Source: Myroides odoratimimus (GTDB taxonomy: Bacteria; Bacteroidota; Bacteroidia; Flavobacteriales; Flavobacteriaceae). From it: a DNA stretch of 64,000 nt. The DNA is taken from positions 60,063 through 124,062 of the forward strand of contig NZ_JACAKB010000003.1 of assembly GCF_030326305.1 (NCBI RefSeq), read 5' to 3'. The number at the start of each line of letters is the position of its first letter. The first letter of the stretch is position 1. This document shows, one piece after another, positions 43,672 to 52,095 of the stretch. The translations under genes and the position numbers were made by a program. The notes beneath the pieces were generated by a model. It did no database searches, was not told the DNA's origin, and saw nothing but the letters and a program-made list of their open reading frames with translations.

Positions 43672-44847
43672 TTATGCTTCTGTTATAGCTGTGTTTTTAG
43701 ATATTCTATTTACTATGATAGCAATAGCTCCATCACCCATCACATTACACGCTGTACCGAAACTGTCCATAGCGATGTAAAGGGCTATCATTAAACTCTG
43801 TTGTTCTGTATCGAACCCTAAGATAGAGCTTAGTACTCCTAAAGAAGCCATAATAGCCCCTCCTGGTACACCAGGTGCTGCTACCATCGCTACTCCTAAC
43901 ATACAGATAAAACCAACCATTAGCGTAAAGTCTACAGTTTGTCCTTGTACTAACATCAATGCGATAGCACACGCCACAATTTTTAATGTACTTCCTGCTA
44001 AGTGTATTGTCGCACACAAAGGTATTGCAAATCCAGCTATTTTAGGATCTACATTATTCTTTAACGTTTGTTCTAACGTTACCGGTATGGTAGCTGCAGA
44101 AGATTGTGTTCCTAAAGCTGTGAAATAAGCAGGTAGCATATTTTTCATCAGTTTAAAGGGGTTTTGCTTACTTACCGTACCTGCTATTACGTATTGGAAT
44201 ACTAATACGAAGATATGTAAGATGAAGATAACTCCGATAATTTTTATAAAGGTATCTAGTACTATGAATACTTGTCCGTTATAAGTCATATTCAAGAATA
44301 TACCGAAAATAAAAAGCGGTAAGAAAGGAATAATAGCCTTATTGATCAATGACATGATAATACTCTGAAAGTCGTTAAAAACACCCTCTAAGTATTTAAA
44401 ATTGCCTTTAGAGATTCCTATCCCTAATATAAATGATATGATTAATGCACTCATGACATCAAACATCGCAGGCATTGCAATATTAAAATATGGTTCTAAG
44501 CTTTTAGTAGATTCTGTAACATTACCCAATTGTTCCGTAGCCAATATATTAGGGAAAGTAGTGATACTTACTCCATAAGAAATAAACCCAGCAAATAGGG
44601 TAGAACCATAAGCAATAGCTGTGGTAATGATAAGTAACTTACCTGCATTCTTACCAATATTACCAATTGCCGGAACGATTAATCCTAAAATGATAAGTGG
44701 GATAGAGAAGCCTAGAAAGCCACCGAATATACTATTAAAAGTACTGAATATTCTACCTATTGACTCTGGTAGATAGTTACCTAACACGCTACCAAGAGTG
44801 ATAGCAATAATGATCTGTATTAACAGATTGTTTTTTAATAATTTCAT
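43672..44847 (-). CDS. Dicarboxylate/amino acid:cation symporter (DAACS family)
   Basis: The 391-residue membrane protein has eight membrane helices and two re-entrant loops. The serine-rich loop TALGTQSSAATIPVTLEQTLKNN and the motif DSFGTACNVMGDGAIAIIV mark the glutamate/serine transporter fold (SstT/GltP type). It imports an acidic or neutral amino acid or dicarboxylate with Na+ or H+. The methyltransferase gene follows. Confidence 0.93.
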   Translation of the reverse strand: MKLLKNNLLIQIIIAITLGSVLGNYLPESIGRIFSTFNSIFGGFLGFSIPLIILGLIVPAIGNIGKNAGKLLIITTAIAYGSTLFAGFISYGVSITTFPNILATEQLGNVTESTKSLEPYFNIAMPAMFDVMSALIISFILGIGISKGNFKYLEGVFNDFQSIIMSLINKAIIPFLPLFIFGIFLNMTYNGQVFIVLDTFIKIIGVIFILHIFVLVFQYVIAGTVSKQNPFKLMKNMLPAYFTALGTQSSAATIPVTLEQTLKNNVDPKIAGFAIPLCATIHLAGSTLKIVACAIALMLVQGQTVDFTLMVGFICMLGVAMVAAPGVPGGAIMASLGVLSSILGFDTEQQSLMIALYIAMDSFGTACNVMGDGAIAIIVNRISKNTAITEA

Positions 44848-44881
44848 AACAAAAATTAGTTGTGTCGGGTAAAAGTAATAA

Positions 44882-44912
44882 AAAAAAGCCTCAGAATTAA
44901 CTGAGGCTTTTA
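44882..44912 (-). terminator. Terminator of tsf
   Basis: AAAAGCCTCAG pairs with CTGAGGCTTTT around a 6-nt loop; the minus strand ends in T7. Confidence 0.92.
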
Positions 44913-44936
44913 TAAATATTGCTAAAAGGTTATTGA

Positions 44937-45902
44937 TTAACCTAAAGAAGCTCTTTTGAATCCAGTGATTTCTACGTTGAAACCTTTTACATAATCAGAA
45001 ACTTTTTTAGACTCATCTTTAATAAAGTTTTGGTCTAATAAAGCTTTCTCTTGGTCTAAAGTAGTGTTGTCACTGATGAAACGTTGGATTTTACCTGGTA
45101 AGATTCTATCCCAAATGTTTTCTGGTTTACCTTCAGCTTTTAATTCAGCTTTAGCATCTTCTTCCGCTTGTTTTAATACTTCTTCAGTAAGTTGAGCGTA
45201 AGAAATATATTGAGGTACATTTTTAAGAGTTTTTCCTAAACGTACTAATTCTTCGTTTTCTTTTACGATAACTGCGATACGAGCCTCAGTTTCTTTAGCA
45301 ACGAATTCTGGGTCAAAATCTTTGTAAGATAATGTTTCAGCACCCATTGAAGCAACTTGCATAGATACGTCTTTAGCAATCTCGTCAGCTTTAGCAACAG
45401 CTTCAGATAAAGCAGTGATAGCAGCGATTTTGTTTCCGTGAACGTAAGAACCAATGAAAGCACCTTCTAATATTTCGAAAGAACCGATCTCGATTTTCTC
45501 ACCGATAACTCCAGTTTGCTCAACACATTTTTCAGCAACAGTCATTGTAGCATCAAATGGAGAAGCTAAGAATTCTTCTTTTGTATTGAAGTTGATTGCT
45601 TTTTCAGCTAATTCTTTTGCTAAAGCTTGGAATCCTTCGTTTTTACCTACGAAGTCAGTCTCACAGTTTAATGTGATAACAACACCTCTAGTTTTGTCTG
45701 CATTAACTAAAGCTACAGCAGCCCCCTCGCTTGACTCACGGTCAGAACGGTTAGCAGCAACTTTTTGTCCTTTTTTACGTAGAACTTCGATAGCTTTATC
45801 GAAATCTCCTTCAGCCTCAACTAAAGCTTTTTTACAGTCCATCATTCCGGCACCTGTTTGTTGTCTTAGTTTGTTTACTTCTGCAGCAGTAATATTTGCC
45901 AT
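44937..45902 (-). CDS. tsf: Elongation factor Ts
   Basis: The 321-residue protein starts with the EF-Ts UBA-like domain (ITAAEVNKLRQQTGAGMMDCKKALVEAEGDFDKAIEVLRKKG), then the TDFV core motif (LNCETDFVGKN) and two dimerisation subdomains. It recharges EF-Tu with GTP. It is downstream of rpsB, separated by a hairpin terminator that contains a promoter-like element. Confidence 0.98.
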   Translation of the reverse strand: MANITAAEVNKLRQQTGAGMMDCKKALVEAEGDFDKAIEVLRKKGQKVAANRSDRESSEGAAVALVNADKTRGVVITLNCETDFVGKNEGFQALAKELAEKAINFNTKEEFLASPFDATMTVAEKCVEQTGVIGEKIEIGSFEILEGAFIGSYVHGNKIAAITALSEAVAKADEIAKDVSMQVASMGAETLSYKDFDPEFVAKETEARIAVIVKENEELVRLGKTLKNVPQYISYAQLTEEVLKQAEEDAKAELKAEGKPENIWDRILPGKIQRFISDNTTLDQEKALLDQNFIKDESKKVSDYVKGFNVEITGFKRASLG

Positions 45903-45925
45903 TTTAAAAGAGTATTAATGAGTTA

Positions 45926-45988
45926 ATAAAAAAAAGTCGTTATGGACAGTTGTATACAAAGGTAGACATCTATCAGCATAACGACTTT
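45926..45988 (-). terminator. Terminator between rpsB and tsf with a promoter element in its loop
   Basis: AAAGTCGTTATG (45933-45944) and CATAACGACTTT (45977-45988) form a 12-bp perfect stem; the minus strand continues in T8. The 32-nt loop carries minus-strand TACCTTTG (45957-45964), a TAnnTTTG match. RNA starting there lacks one stem arm and escapes termination. Confidence 0.7.
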
Positions 45989-46005
45989 ATGATATTGTTA
46001 AAAAA

Positions 46006-46746
46006 TTATGCCTTAGCAGCAGGAGCTTCTACTTTAGTAGCCTCTTCTTTTTCAGACTTTCTTTCTGCATTACCTTCGATAATAGCAGAAGTCACTAATG
46101 ATAAAATTTTATCGATTGATTTAGAAGCATCATCGTTTGCTGGAATAACAAAATCTACTTGACGTGGGTCAGAGTTTGTATCAACCATAGCGAAGATCGG
46201 AATGTTTAATTTTTGAGCTTCTTTTATCGCAATGTGTTCAGCTTTAATATCTACAACAAATAGAGCTGCTGGTAGACGAGTCATGTCAGCAATAGAACCT
46301 AAGTTTTTCTCTAATTTTGCACGAAGACGTTCAACTTGTAAACGCTCTTTCTTAGAAAGAGTCATAAATGTACCGTCTTTTTTCATTCTATCGATTGAAG
46401 CCATTTTTTTAACAGCTTTACGGATAGTAACGAAGTTTGTTAACATACCACCTGGCCATCTTTCAGTGATGTAAGGCATGTTAGCAGCAGCTGCTTTTTC
46501 AGCTACGATGTCTTTCGCTTGCTTTTTAGTTGCAACGAAAAGGATTTTTCTTCCTGATGCAGCGATTTTTTTCAAAGCTTCATTAGCTTCTTCTATTTTA
46601 GCTGCAGTTTTATATAGATTGATAATGTGAATACCATTACGCTCCATATAGATATAAGGAGCCATGTTTGGATCCCATTTTCTAGTCATGTGTCCGAAAT
46701 GAACACCTGCTTCTAGTAAATCTTTTACTTCTACTTTGTTTGCCAT
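46006..46746 (-). CDS. rpsB: 30S ribosomal protein S2
   Basis: The 246-residue protein has canonical S2 motifs: [33 protein letters not shown] and [26 protein letters not shown]. Its C-terminus is a charged extension ([17 protein letters not shown]). It lies in the usual rplM-rpsI-rpsB-tsf cluster with a 141-bp structured leader. Confidence 0.98.
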   Translation of the reverse strand: MANKVEVKDLLEAGVHFGHMTRKWDPNMAPYIYMERNGIHIINLYKTAAKIEEANEALKKIAASGRKILFVATKKQAKDIVAEKAAAANMPYITERWPGGMLTNFVTIRKAVKKMASIDRMKKDGTFMTLSKKERLQVERLRAKLEKNLGSIADMTRLPAALFVVDIKAEHIAIKEAQKLNIPIFAMVDTNSDPRQVDFVIPANDDASKSIDKILSLVTSAIIEGNAERKSEKEEATKVEAPAAKA

Positions 46747-46771
46747 TTTCTAATAGTTTACGTTCTGTTAC

Positions 46772-46847
46772 TTTAGCAATAATCGAGTAGCAATAAATTG
46801 GTCTCAATTATTTAGATGCTAAACTACCTCTTACAGCATGTTGTAAG
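46772..46847 (-). ncRNA. Structured leader of rpsB (candidate autoregulatory site)
   Basis: In the mRNA, CTTACA/TGTAAG (46842-46847 with 46830-46835) forms a hairpin, followed by TTTAGCA/TGCTAAA (46817-46823 with 46772-46778), enclosing AATTG/CAATT around AGAC. S2 commonly binds its own mRNA leader, so a translational operator is plausible. Confidence 0.45.
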
Positions 46848-46887
46848 TGGGGCAACAAAAACCCAGATTTTTAATAATAAATAAATA

Positions 46888-47274
46888 TTAACGTTTAGAG
46901 AATTGGAATCTCTTACGAGCTTTCTTCTGACCGAATTTCTTACGCTCTACCATACGAGGGTCACGAGTCAATAATCCTTCTGGTTTAAGAACTGCTCTGT
47001 TCTCAACATCAAGTTCACACATTGCTCTAGCGATAGCCATACGCACTGCTTCAGCTTGACCTGTTGTTCCTCCACCGTATACATTTACTTTTACGTCAAA
47101 GTTCTCAGCGTTCTCAGTCATTGTAAGAGGCTGTAATACTTTGTACTGTAATGTACCAGTTGGGAAATAAGTTTTAAAATCTTTTTTGTTAACTGTGATA
47201 TTTCCTGTTCCTTCTGAAACGTAAACACGAGCAACAGCGGTTTTTCTTCTACCGATTTTGTGAATAACTCCCAT
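46888..47274 (-). CDS. rpsI: 30S ribosomal protein S9
   Basis: The 128-residue protein shows [23 protein letters not shown] and the C-terminal basic tail [12 protein letters not shown] that reaches the P-site tRNA. Its start codon overlaps the rplM stop codon (TAATG), so translation is coupled. Confidence 0.98.
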   Translation of the reverse strand: MGVIHKIGRRKTAVARVYVSEGTGNITVNKKDFKTYFPTGTLQYKVLQPLTMTENAENFDVKVNVYGGGTTGQAEAVRMAIARAMCELDVENRAVLKPEGLLTRDPRMVERKKFGQKKARKRFQFSKR

Positions 47275-47729
47275 TACTTAATTTCGTTTAAATTAACGGC
47301 CTTAGGTTGTTGAGCTTCATGTTTGTGCTCAGAACCTACATTAACATTTAAATTACGGAATAATTGTGCTCCTAATTTGTTTTTAGGCAACATTCCTTTT
47401 ACTGCTTTCTCGATTAATAATGCAGGGTTTTTTTGTTGCATTACTTTAGCAGTTAATGATCTTTGTCCTCCTGGGTAACCTGTGTGACGGATGTAAGTCT
47501 TGTCATCTAATTTGTTACCTGTTAGGTTGATTTTCTCTGCGTTGATAACGATTACGTTGTCTCCACAGTCTACGTGCGGTGTGTAATTTGTTTTGTGCTT
47601 ACCTCTTAAAAGTACTGCAACTTTAGAAGCAAGACGTCCCAAATTTTGACCTTCAGCGTCAACAATTAACCACTCTTTTTGAGCAGTTGCTTTGTTAGCC
47701 GATACTGTCTTGTAGCTTAAACTTTCCAC
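47274..47729 (-). CDS. rplM: 50S ribosomal protein L13
   Basis: The protein has the L13 core [55 protein letters not shown] and [18 protein letters not shown]. The frame extends to an ATG at 47765, but GTG at 47729 ([17 protein letters not shown]) aligns with the usual flavobacterial start [15 protein letters not shown], so GTG is preferred. The upstream promoter at 47777-47807 would put 47765 almost at the transcript's 5' end, also favouring 47729. Confidence 0.95.
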   Translation of the reverse strand: MESLSYKTVSANKATAQKEWLIVDAEGQNLGRLASKVAVLLRGKHKTNYTPHVDCGDNVIVINAEKINLTGNKLDDKTYIRHTGYPGGQRSLTAKVMQQKNPALLIEKAVKGMLPKNKLGAQLFRNLNVNVGSEHKHEAQQPKAVNLNEIK

Positions 47730-47767
47730 AATAAATTTGTATTTAATTAAACATTCCATTCCCAATT

Positions 47768-47820
47768 AAGGGAGTGCAAAAGTACAATTATTTCTGTACT
47801 TTACAAATTTCTACTCCCTT
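47768..47820 (-). promoter_or_regulatory. rplM promoter within two nested inverted repeats
   Basis: Minus strand TTTG (47804-47807) and TACTTTTG (47777-47784) are 19 bp apart. AAGGGAGT (47768-47775) with ACTCCCTT (47813-47820), and AAAGTACA (47779-47786) with TGTACTTT (47795-47802), are perfect 8-bp inverted repeats, one inside the other, covering both promoter elements. Confidence 0.68.
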
Positions 47821-47999
47821 TTTTAGAAAATATTGGCGCTCAATTGTTTGACTAACAATTGTATCGCTCCTCTCTTTACGATATCCAATACCTGATTTAA
47901 GACCGTAATTTTTGCAACTTGTTTATAAACCTAAATTCATTGATTTGTTTAATTATAAATCGTTTGTTTTGAGTAATTTAGTGCTTAAAAATAAAAGGG

Positions 48000-48485
48000 A
48001 TGAACAAAAAGATCACAATACCTCTAATGGTTGCATTAGCTTTGATCATGGCTGGGTGCCCACAAAAGAAAGAGCTCATAGTACAAGAAGAGATAATCGA
48101 TGAAGTCATTACCGAAGTTCCTAAGGCGAAAGAGTCTTTAGATAGTATCAGTAATGAAATAGCATTAACATTAGAGCGAGTGGCTTATATTAATGTGCCT
48201 AAAACAGTTCACCTCACCATAACGAATCAATCATTGGTAGAAGTGAGTACTGGCTCTGACTATTCTATCTACGTTCTAAAAGGAGAGTCTTGGGAAGTGA
48301 TGGATATGGAAGGGATTGGTTTTGATAGAATGATTCATCCTATTGGACCTGACGAAGGAGTCGGTTTTGATATAGACTTGTTCACTAAAGAACTAAAATA
48401 TGATAAAGGGACTTATAAGATTGTAAAACAACTAGCCACTGATAATGGCAGCTTTAGTAAGGAAGTAGAGTTTGTGATTATGTAG
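48000..48485 (+). CDS. Lipoprotein with an Ig-like domain
   Basis: The 161-residue protein has a lipobox (LIMAGC, Cys20), an acidic linker (residues about 25-50), and a beta-rich domain (ISNEIALTLERVAYINVPKTVHLTITNQSLVEVSTGSDYSIYVL...) that resembles the bacterial Ig-like domain often found next to secreted proteins of Gram-positives and Bacteroidota. No catalytic motif. It stands alone, divergent from rplM. Confidence 0.78.
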   Translation: MNKKITIPLMVALALIMAGCPQKKELIVQEEIIDEVITEVPKAKESLDSISNEIALTLERVAYINVPKTVHLTITNQSLVEVSTGSDYSIYVLKGESWEVMDMEGIGFDRMIHPIGPDEGVGFDIDLFTKELKYDKGTYKIVKQLATDNGSFSKEVEFVIM

Positions 48486-48955
48486 AGTTAAAAGGAAGTT
48501 CTATCAGTATAAAAATATATTTGTTTTTTATAAGAGAAGTGTGTTTCTGTGATAGAGTGACTTATTTGAATTATGTGTTTTAGTCTAACGATAAACCTAT
48601 TAGATGGTTGTCTTTATACTAAATAATATGAGAAATTTATCAAGGTAGATTTATAACCTAGCGCAGTAGATATCAGATTTGTTTGATTAGTGATTTTACT
48701 TCAGTTACCTCTTACTGTTGTTAGAGTAGGAGTGCGCTTTAGGTTGATGTGAGTCCGTAATGAGTCCGTTATGAATGCGTATTGGCTCCGATATATCAAT
48801 TAGAATAACGGAGTCAATACGGATTTAATGTTGAAATAATAAGGTCGTATGTCGAGTCTATTTGCTATCGAAGTGATAGCAGAGTGATAGAAGAGGAGAG
48901 ATGTCTAAAAGTTTTAGAATGTTCTTCTAGGACTCTGTTCTACCTTTAATATTGT
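48486..48955. other. Intergenic region with phased 11-bp repeats
   Basis: No gene was found in these 470 bp. The region 48751-48828 is built from repeated 11-bp units (see separate entry). A perfect hairpin GCTATC-GAAGT-GATAGC lies at 48864-48880. No terminator or promoter was recognised for the flanking genes except the acyltransferase promoter on the far side. Confidence 0.5.
48751..48828. repeat. Degenerate 11-bp tandem repeats in inverted arrangement
   Basis: Four adjacent plus-strand units, GAGTCCGTAAT, GAGTCCGTTAT, GAATGCGTATT and GGCTCCGATAT (48751-48794), are followed after 11-13 bp by two adjacent minus-strand units, GACTCCGTTAT and AAATCCGTATT (about 48805-48828). The arms CGTATTGGCTCCG (48778-48790) and CGGAGTCAATACG (48809-48821) pair with one mismatch. 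Confidence 0.6.
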
Positions 48956-49519
48956 TTAGTATAATTTGGAATTGTAGTTCTCAGGATACTTTGCCATCTC
49001 TGCATTATAGTGAGGGCCGATTTCGTCTAGTACTTGTTCAAATGTTTTATCTTCAACGTGAACAAGTTTAATGATGCCACATTCTTTCTTTTTATAATCT
49101 GCATATCCTAATACGATAGGCACATTTGCAGATTTGGCAATGTGGTAAAATCCTTGTTTCCATTGATCAGAATAACCACGTGTGCCTTCTGGTGTATTAA
49201 TGATAGCGATGTCATCGGTAGTGTTAATGACATTGACTGCGTATTCTACTAGATTTTGTCTTTTGGTTCTATCTACACCGATGCAGCCAAGTGCTTTAAA
49301 GAAAAAGCCAAACCAAGCCTTAGTATAATAATCTTTTATAAACATGCGTATAGGTACTCCCATAATCCAGAAGCAGGCTAACGCGTAGTAGAAGTCCCAG
49401 TTAGAAGTATGAGGAACACAGATTAGCACAGTCTTCCTTTCTTTTTTTGGGTCAAAGTTATTAGGAGCGTACTTCCATCCCGTGATTCCTAACATTATTT
49501 TGCCTAGTAACTTTTTCAT
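48956..49519 (-). CDS. 1-acyl-sn-glycerol-3-phosphate acyltransferase family protein
   Basis: The 187-residue protein has the acyltransferase motif HTSNWD (HX4D) and TPEGTRGYSDQWKQGF as the substrate-binding block, plus VPIVLGYADY. It should acylate a lysophospholipid or related alcohol at the inner membrane. It is shorter than classical PlsC and lacks a clear N-terminal membrane helix, so the exact substrate is open. Confidence 0.9.
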   Translation of the reverse strand: MKKLLGKIMLGITGWKYAPNNFDPKKERKTVLICVPHTSNWDFYYALACFWIMGVPIRMFIKDYYTKAWFGFFFKALGCIGVDRTKRQNLVEYAVNVINTTDDIAIINTPEGTRGYSDQWKQGFYHIAKSANVPIVLGYADYKKKECGIIKLVHVEDKTFEQVLDEIGPHYNAEMAKYPENYNSKLY

Positions 49520-49544
49520 CTTGTTGTTTATTTAGAAATATTGA

Positions 49545-49552
49545 CAAAGATA
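49545..49552 (-). promoter_or_regulatory. Promoter -7 element of the acyltransferase gene
   Basis: The minus strand reads TATCTTTG, a TAnnTTTG match, 26 bp before the start codon. Confidence 0.5.
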
Positions 49553-49710
49553 GAATAAATCAATTACGTATTATATAGGTTGTGTTTTTTAAGAAATAAG
49601 TGTGATTTTTAGTATATTTTTTGGTTTTACGATTATCTTTTGATGATAACTAATTAGTGCTGTCATCGGCTTCATACTATAGACTGGTAGCTATACATTT
49701 AATTATAGTA

Positions 49711-49743
49711 TAAAAAATGGCCATATAAATCTATATGACCATT
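49711..49743 (-). terminator. Terminator of the TonB receptor gene
   Basis: ATGGCCATATA and TATATGACCAT form an 11-bp stem with one G-T pair; the minus strand continues in T6. Confidence 0.85.
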
Positions 49744-49750
49744 AGGTATT

Positions 49751-51994
49751 CTAAAATGAGTATGAATATGTAAGAGTGAATGTTCTGCCTCTACCATTAT
49801 AATCAAATAAAGCAGGTAGGTTGTAAACAGAGTATAACGTTTGTGACCTTTTACTCCAAATGCTTTGATAATCTGTATTAAATAAGTTTTGGATCCCTAA
49901 GTTTAAATTTCCGATAGGCAATCTATACCCCACCATTAAATCTGAGGTATTGTATGCCTTTATTGTATTATTTGCCTCATCAGTTAATTTTAGGCTTTGT
50001 GTACTTTGCAATCTGAATGACCAATTGTTATAAGTATAGCCTGTGTAGCCAACTAGCTTAGATGGGCTAGCTGTAGTGATGTCTTGTTTAGTCCAGTCAT
50101 CATCTTGTTTTACTTCAGAAGTGATGATTAAGGTATTGGTACCTATATAAAATCCATTGTTGGTATAAGACAATTCGGCTTCAATTCCCATATTTCTTAA
50201 TTTCTGGTCTAATAGCAGAACTTGAAAGGTCTTTCTGTCTACAGCTAGATTTTTATCTGATTGGCTTATAAAACCTGATATCTGTCCTTTAAAACCATTG
50301 TCAGTTTTAAAGCGATATCCCAACTCGAACTGGTTTGTTTTTAATCCATTTAGGGGTTGATCTTTTACATTAAGGCTAGATTGTAAATCCCAGTTCTGTG
50401 TTGCTTCATTGAGCTTGTAGTTTCCGTAACCATAATATTTAGCTGGATCAGCTAAGCTAACTCCTTGTGAGAAAGTAGCCCATATCTGTTGATTAGTTGT
50501 AGGCTTATACAATATCCCAAAATTAGTTGTGGTCATATTATATGAACTTTTGCCACCAGGTATTATATCAGCTGATTTGCCATAGCCCATATGTACTTGT
50601 GTATTCTGTACAGAACCGATGATATCGTCTACTTTGACATTTATATTTTGGAATCTGATTCCTCCTGATAACTGTAGTTGATTAGTAATGTTATATATGG
50701 CTTGAGCATAACCTGCAACGCTGAATGAGTTGTTCGTTGGGTATCTAGGGATGGTGAAGTCTGTTTTGTTTATTAGTCCGCCACTTTCTAAGGATTTAGC
50801 GTGATTAAATACATTTTGTTTACCTTCAAATTTCTCAAAGTCAAAATCAACCCCATAGGTGAATTTTAAGAAGTTAAGATCTTTAGTTAAGACAGCTTTG
50901 ATACCTGTGTATTTGGTATTTTGCTGTGAAGCAGACATATATGTTCTTTTTTCGTTAGGCAGGTTTATAGTTCCAGGAAAAGGGTAAAAGGTAAGGTTCT
51001 CTGATCTATGAGCGACTTGGATATATAGATCTTGGCCTCCTAATATATTGTTGCCATTGTAACTGACAGAAGTCATGAAGCGTTCTGTACCAGGTTTGTG
51101 ATCAGTGTAAAAACCTTTGCGCATACCTATTTGACTTTGGTCAGCGTTGGTAAAAGCGCCTAGATTATCTCCTAAATATGCACTTGTCTCTCCTTGAAAG
51201 TTAGAGTTATAGTACTGTACTAAGGCTGTAATCTGATGATGATCATTAATGCTATAGGTACCTGTAGCCATTAGATCTAGTGATCTATTGTACTGTAAAT
51301 CAGTTTGGGCAATGTCTGCCATAATTTGATCTCTATTCGCATCATAAGTAGCACCGTTATCTTGAAGTGCAGCAGAAATGCGAGTCGAAAGTTTATCATT
51401 TTTATAGTTAATCGATTGCGCTATTCTTAAGTCTCTATCCTTAGCTCCTGCTAATCCACTACGAGCAGAGATTTCAGAGTCTCCTGTCCAACCATGTTGT
51501 TGAGCCTGTTTTGTGATGATATTGACAATCCCTCCAGTAGCATTACCTCCGTAAATAGAACTTGCTCCTGAAAGCACTTCGATCTTCGCTATATTAAAAG
51601 GGTCAATGGCGTCTAACTGTCTGCTTATGCTTCTTAAGCTATTCAGAGATACCCCATCTATCATTACCAGCATAGATCTACCTCTCATATTCTGTCCATA
51701 ATTAGAACGACCTTGACTGCCAATGTCTAATCCTGGAACGAGTATGGCTAGCATCTCTTTTAACGGGACTCCATTTTTATATTGCTGTTGAATTTGTTGT
51801 GGTTGGATAACCCATACAGTTCCTGGTATATCAGATATCTTAGTGGGTTTTCTATTAGCGACGATGACAATGTCTTCTAGCGAACTACTGATTGTATCAA
51901 GTGGGGTTGTGACCTCCCTTGTAGTGTTTAAGTCTTGTGCGTAAGTAGTTGCACAAGCTAATAAGGAAATAAATAGAATACTTTTAGCGCCCAT
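49751..51994 (-). CDS. TonB-dependent outer-membrane receptor
   Basis: The 747-residue protein has a signal peptide (cleavage near TTYAQ), a plug domain (KISDIPGTVWVIQPQQIQQQYKNG, MRGRSMLVMIDGVSL) and a beta-barrel with a C-terminal aromatic strand (TFTLTYSYSF). It resembles siderophore or heme receptors (FhuE/ferric-coprogen style) by eye, but the ligand is uncertain. No regulator, TonB or periplasmic-binding gene is adjacent. Confidence 0.93.
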   Translation of the reverse strand: MGAKSILFISLLACATTYAQDLNTTREVTTPLDTISSSLEDIVIVANRKPTKISDIPGTVWVIQPQQIQQQYKNGVPLKEMLAILVPGLDIGSQGRSNYGQNMRGRSMLVMIDGVSLNSLRSISRQLDAIDPFNIAKIEVLSGASSIYGGNATGGIVNIITKQAQQHGWTGDSEISARSGLAGAKDRDLRIAQSINYKNDKLSTRISAALQDNGATYDANRDQIMADIAQTDLQYNRSLDLMATGTYSINDHHQITALVQYYNSNFQGETSAYLGDNLGAFTNADQSQIGMRKGFYTDHKPGTERFMTSVSYNGNNILGGQDLYIQVAHRSENLTFYPFPGTINLPNEKRTYMSASQQNTKYTGIKAVLTKDLNFLKFTYGVDFDFEKFEGKQNVFNHAKSLESGGLINKTDFTIPRYPTNNSFSVAGYAQAIYNITNQLQLSGGIRFQNINVKVDDIIGSVQNTQVHMGYGKSADIIPGGKSSYNMTTTNFGILYKPTTNQQIWATFSQGVSLADPAKYYGYGNYKLNEATQNWDLQSSLNVKDQPLNGLKTNQFELGYRFKTDNGFKGQISGFISQSDKNLAVDRKTFQVLLLDQKLRNMGIEAELSYTNNGFYIGTNTLIITSEVKQDDDWTKQDITTASPSKLVGYTGYTYNNWSFRLQSTQSLKLTDEANNTIKAYNTSDLMVGYRLPIGNLNLGIQNLFNTDYQSIWSKRSQTLYSVYNLPALFDYNGRGRTFTLTYSYSF

Positions 51995-52044
51995 AAGATT
52001 GAATTTATAATGTTATCGCAAAAGTAATAAAGAATAAGTCTAAA

Positions 52045-52079
52045 TAAAAAAGCTATTCAAAAGAATGAATAGCTTTTAT
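52045..52079 (-). terminator. Terminator of polA
   Basis: AAAAGCTATTC pairs with GAATAGCTTTT (loop about 8 nt); the minus strand ends in T's. Confidence 0.88.
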
Positions 52080-52095
52080 GTAATAAAATATTTGA

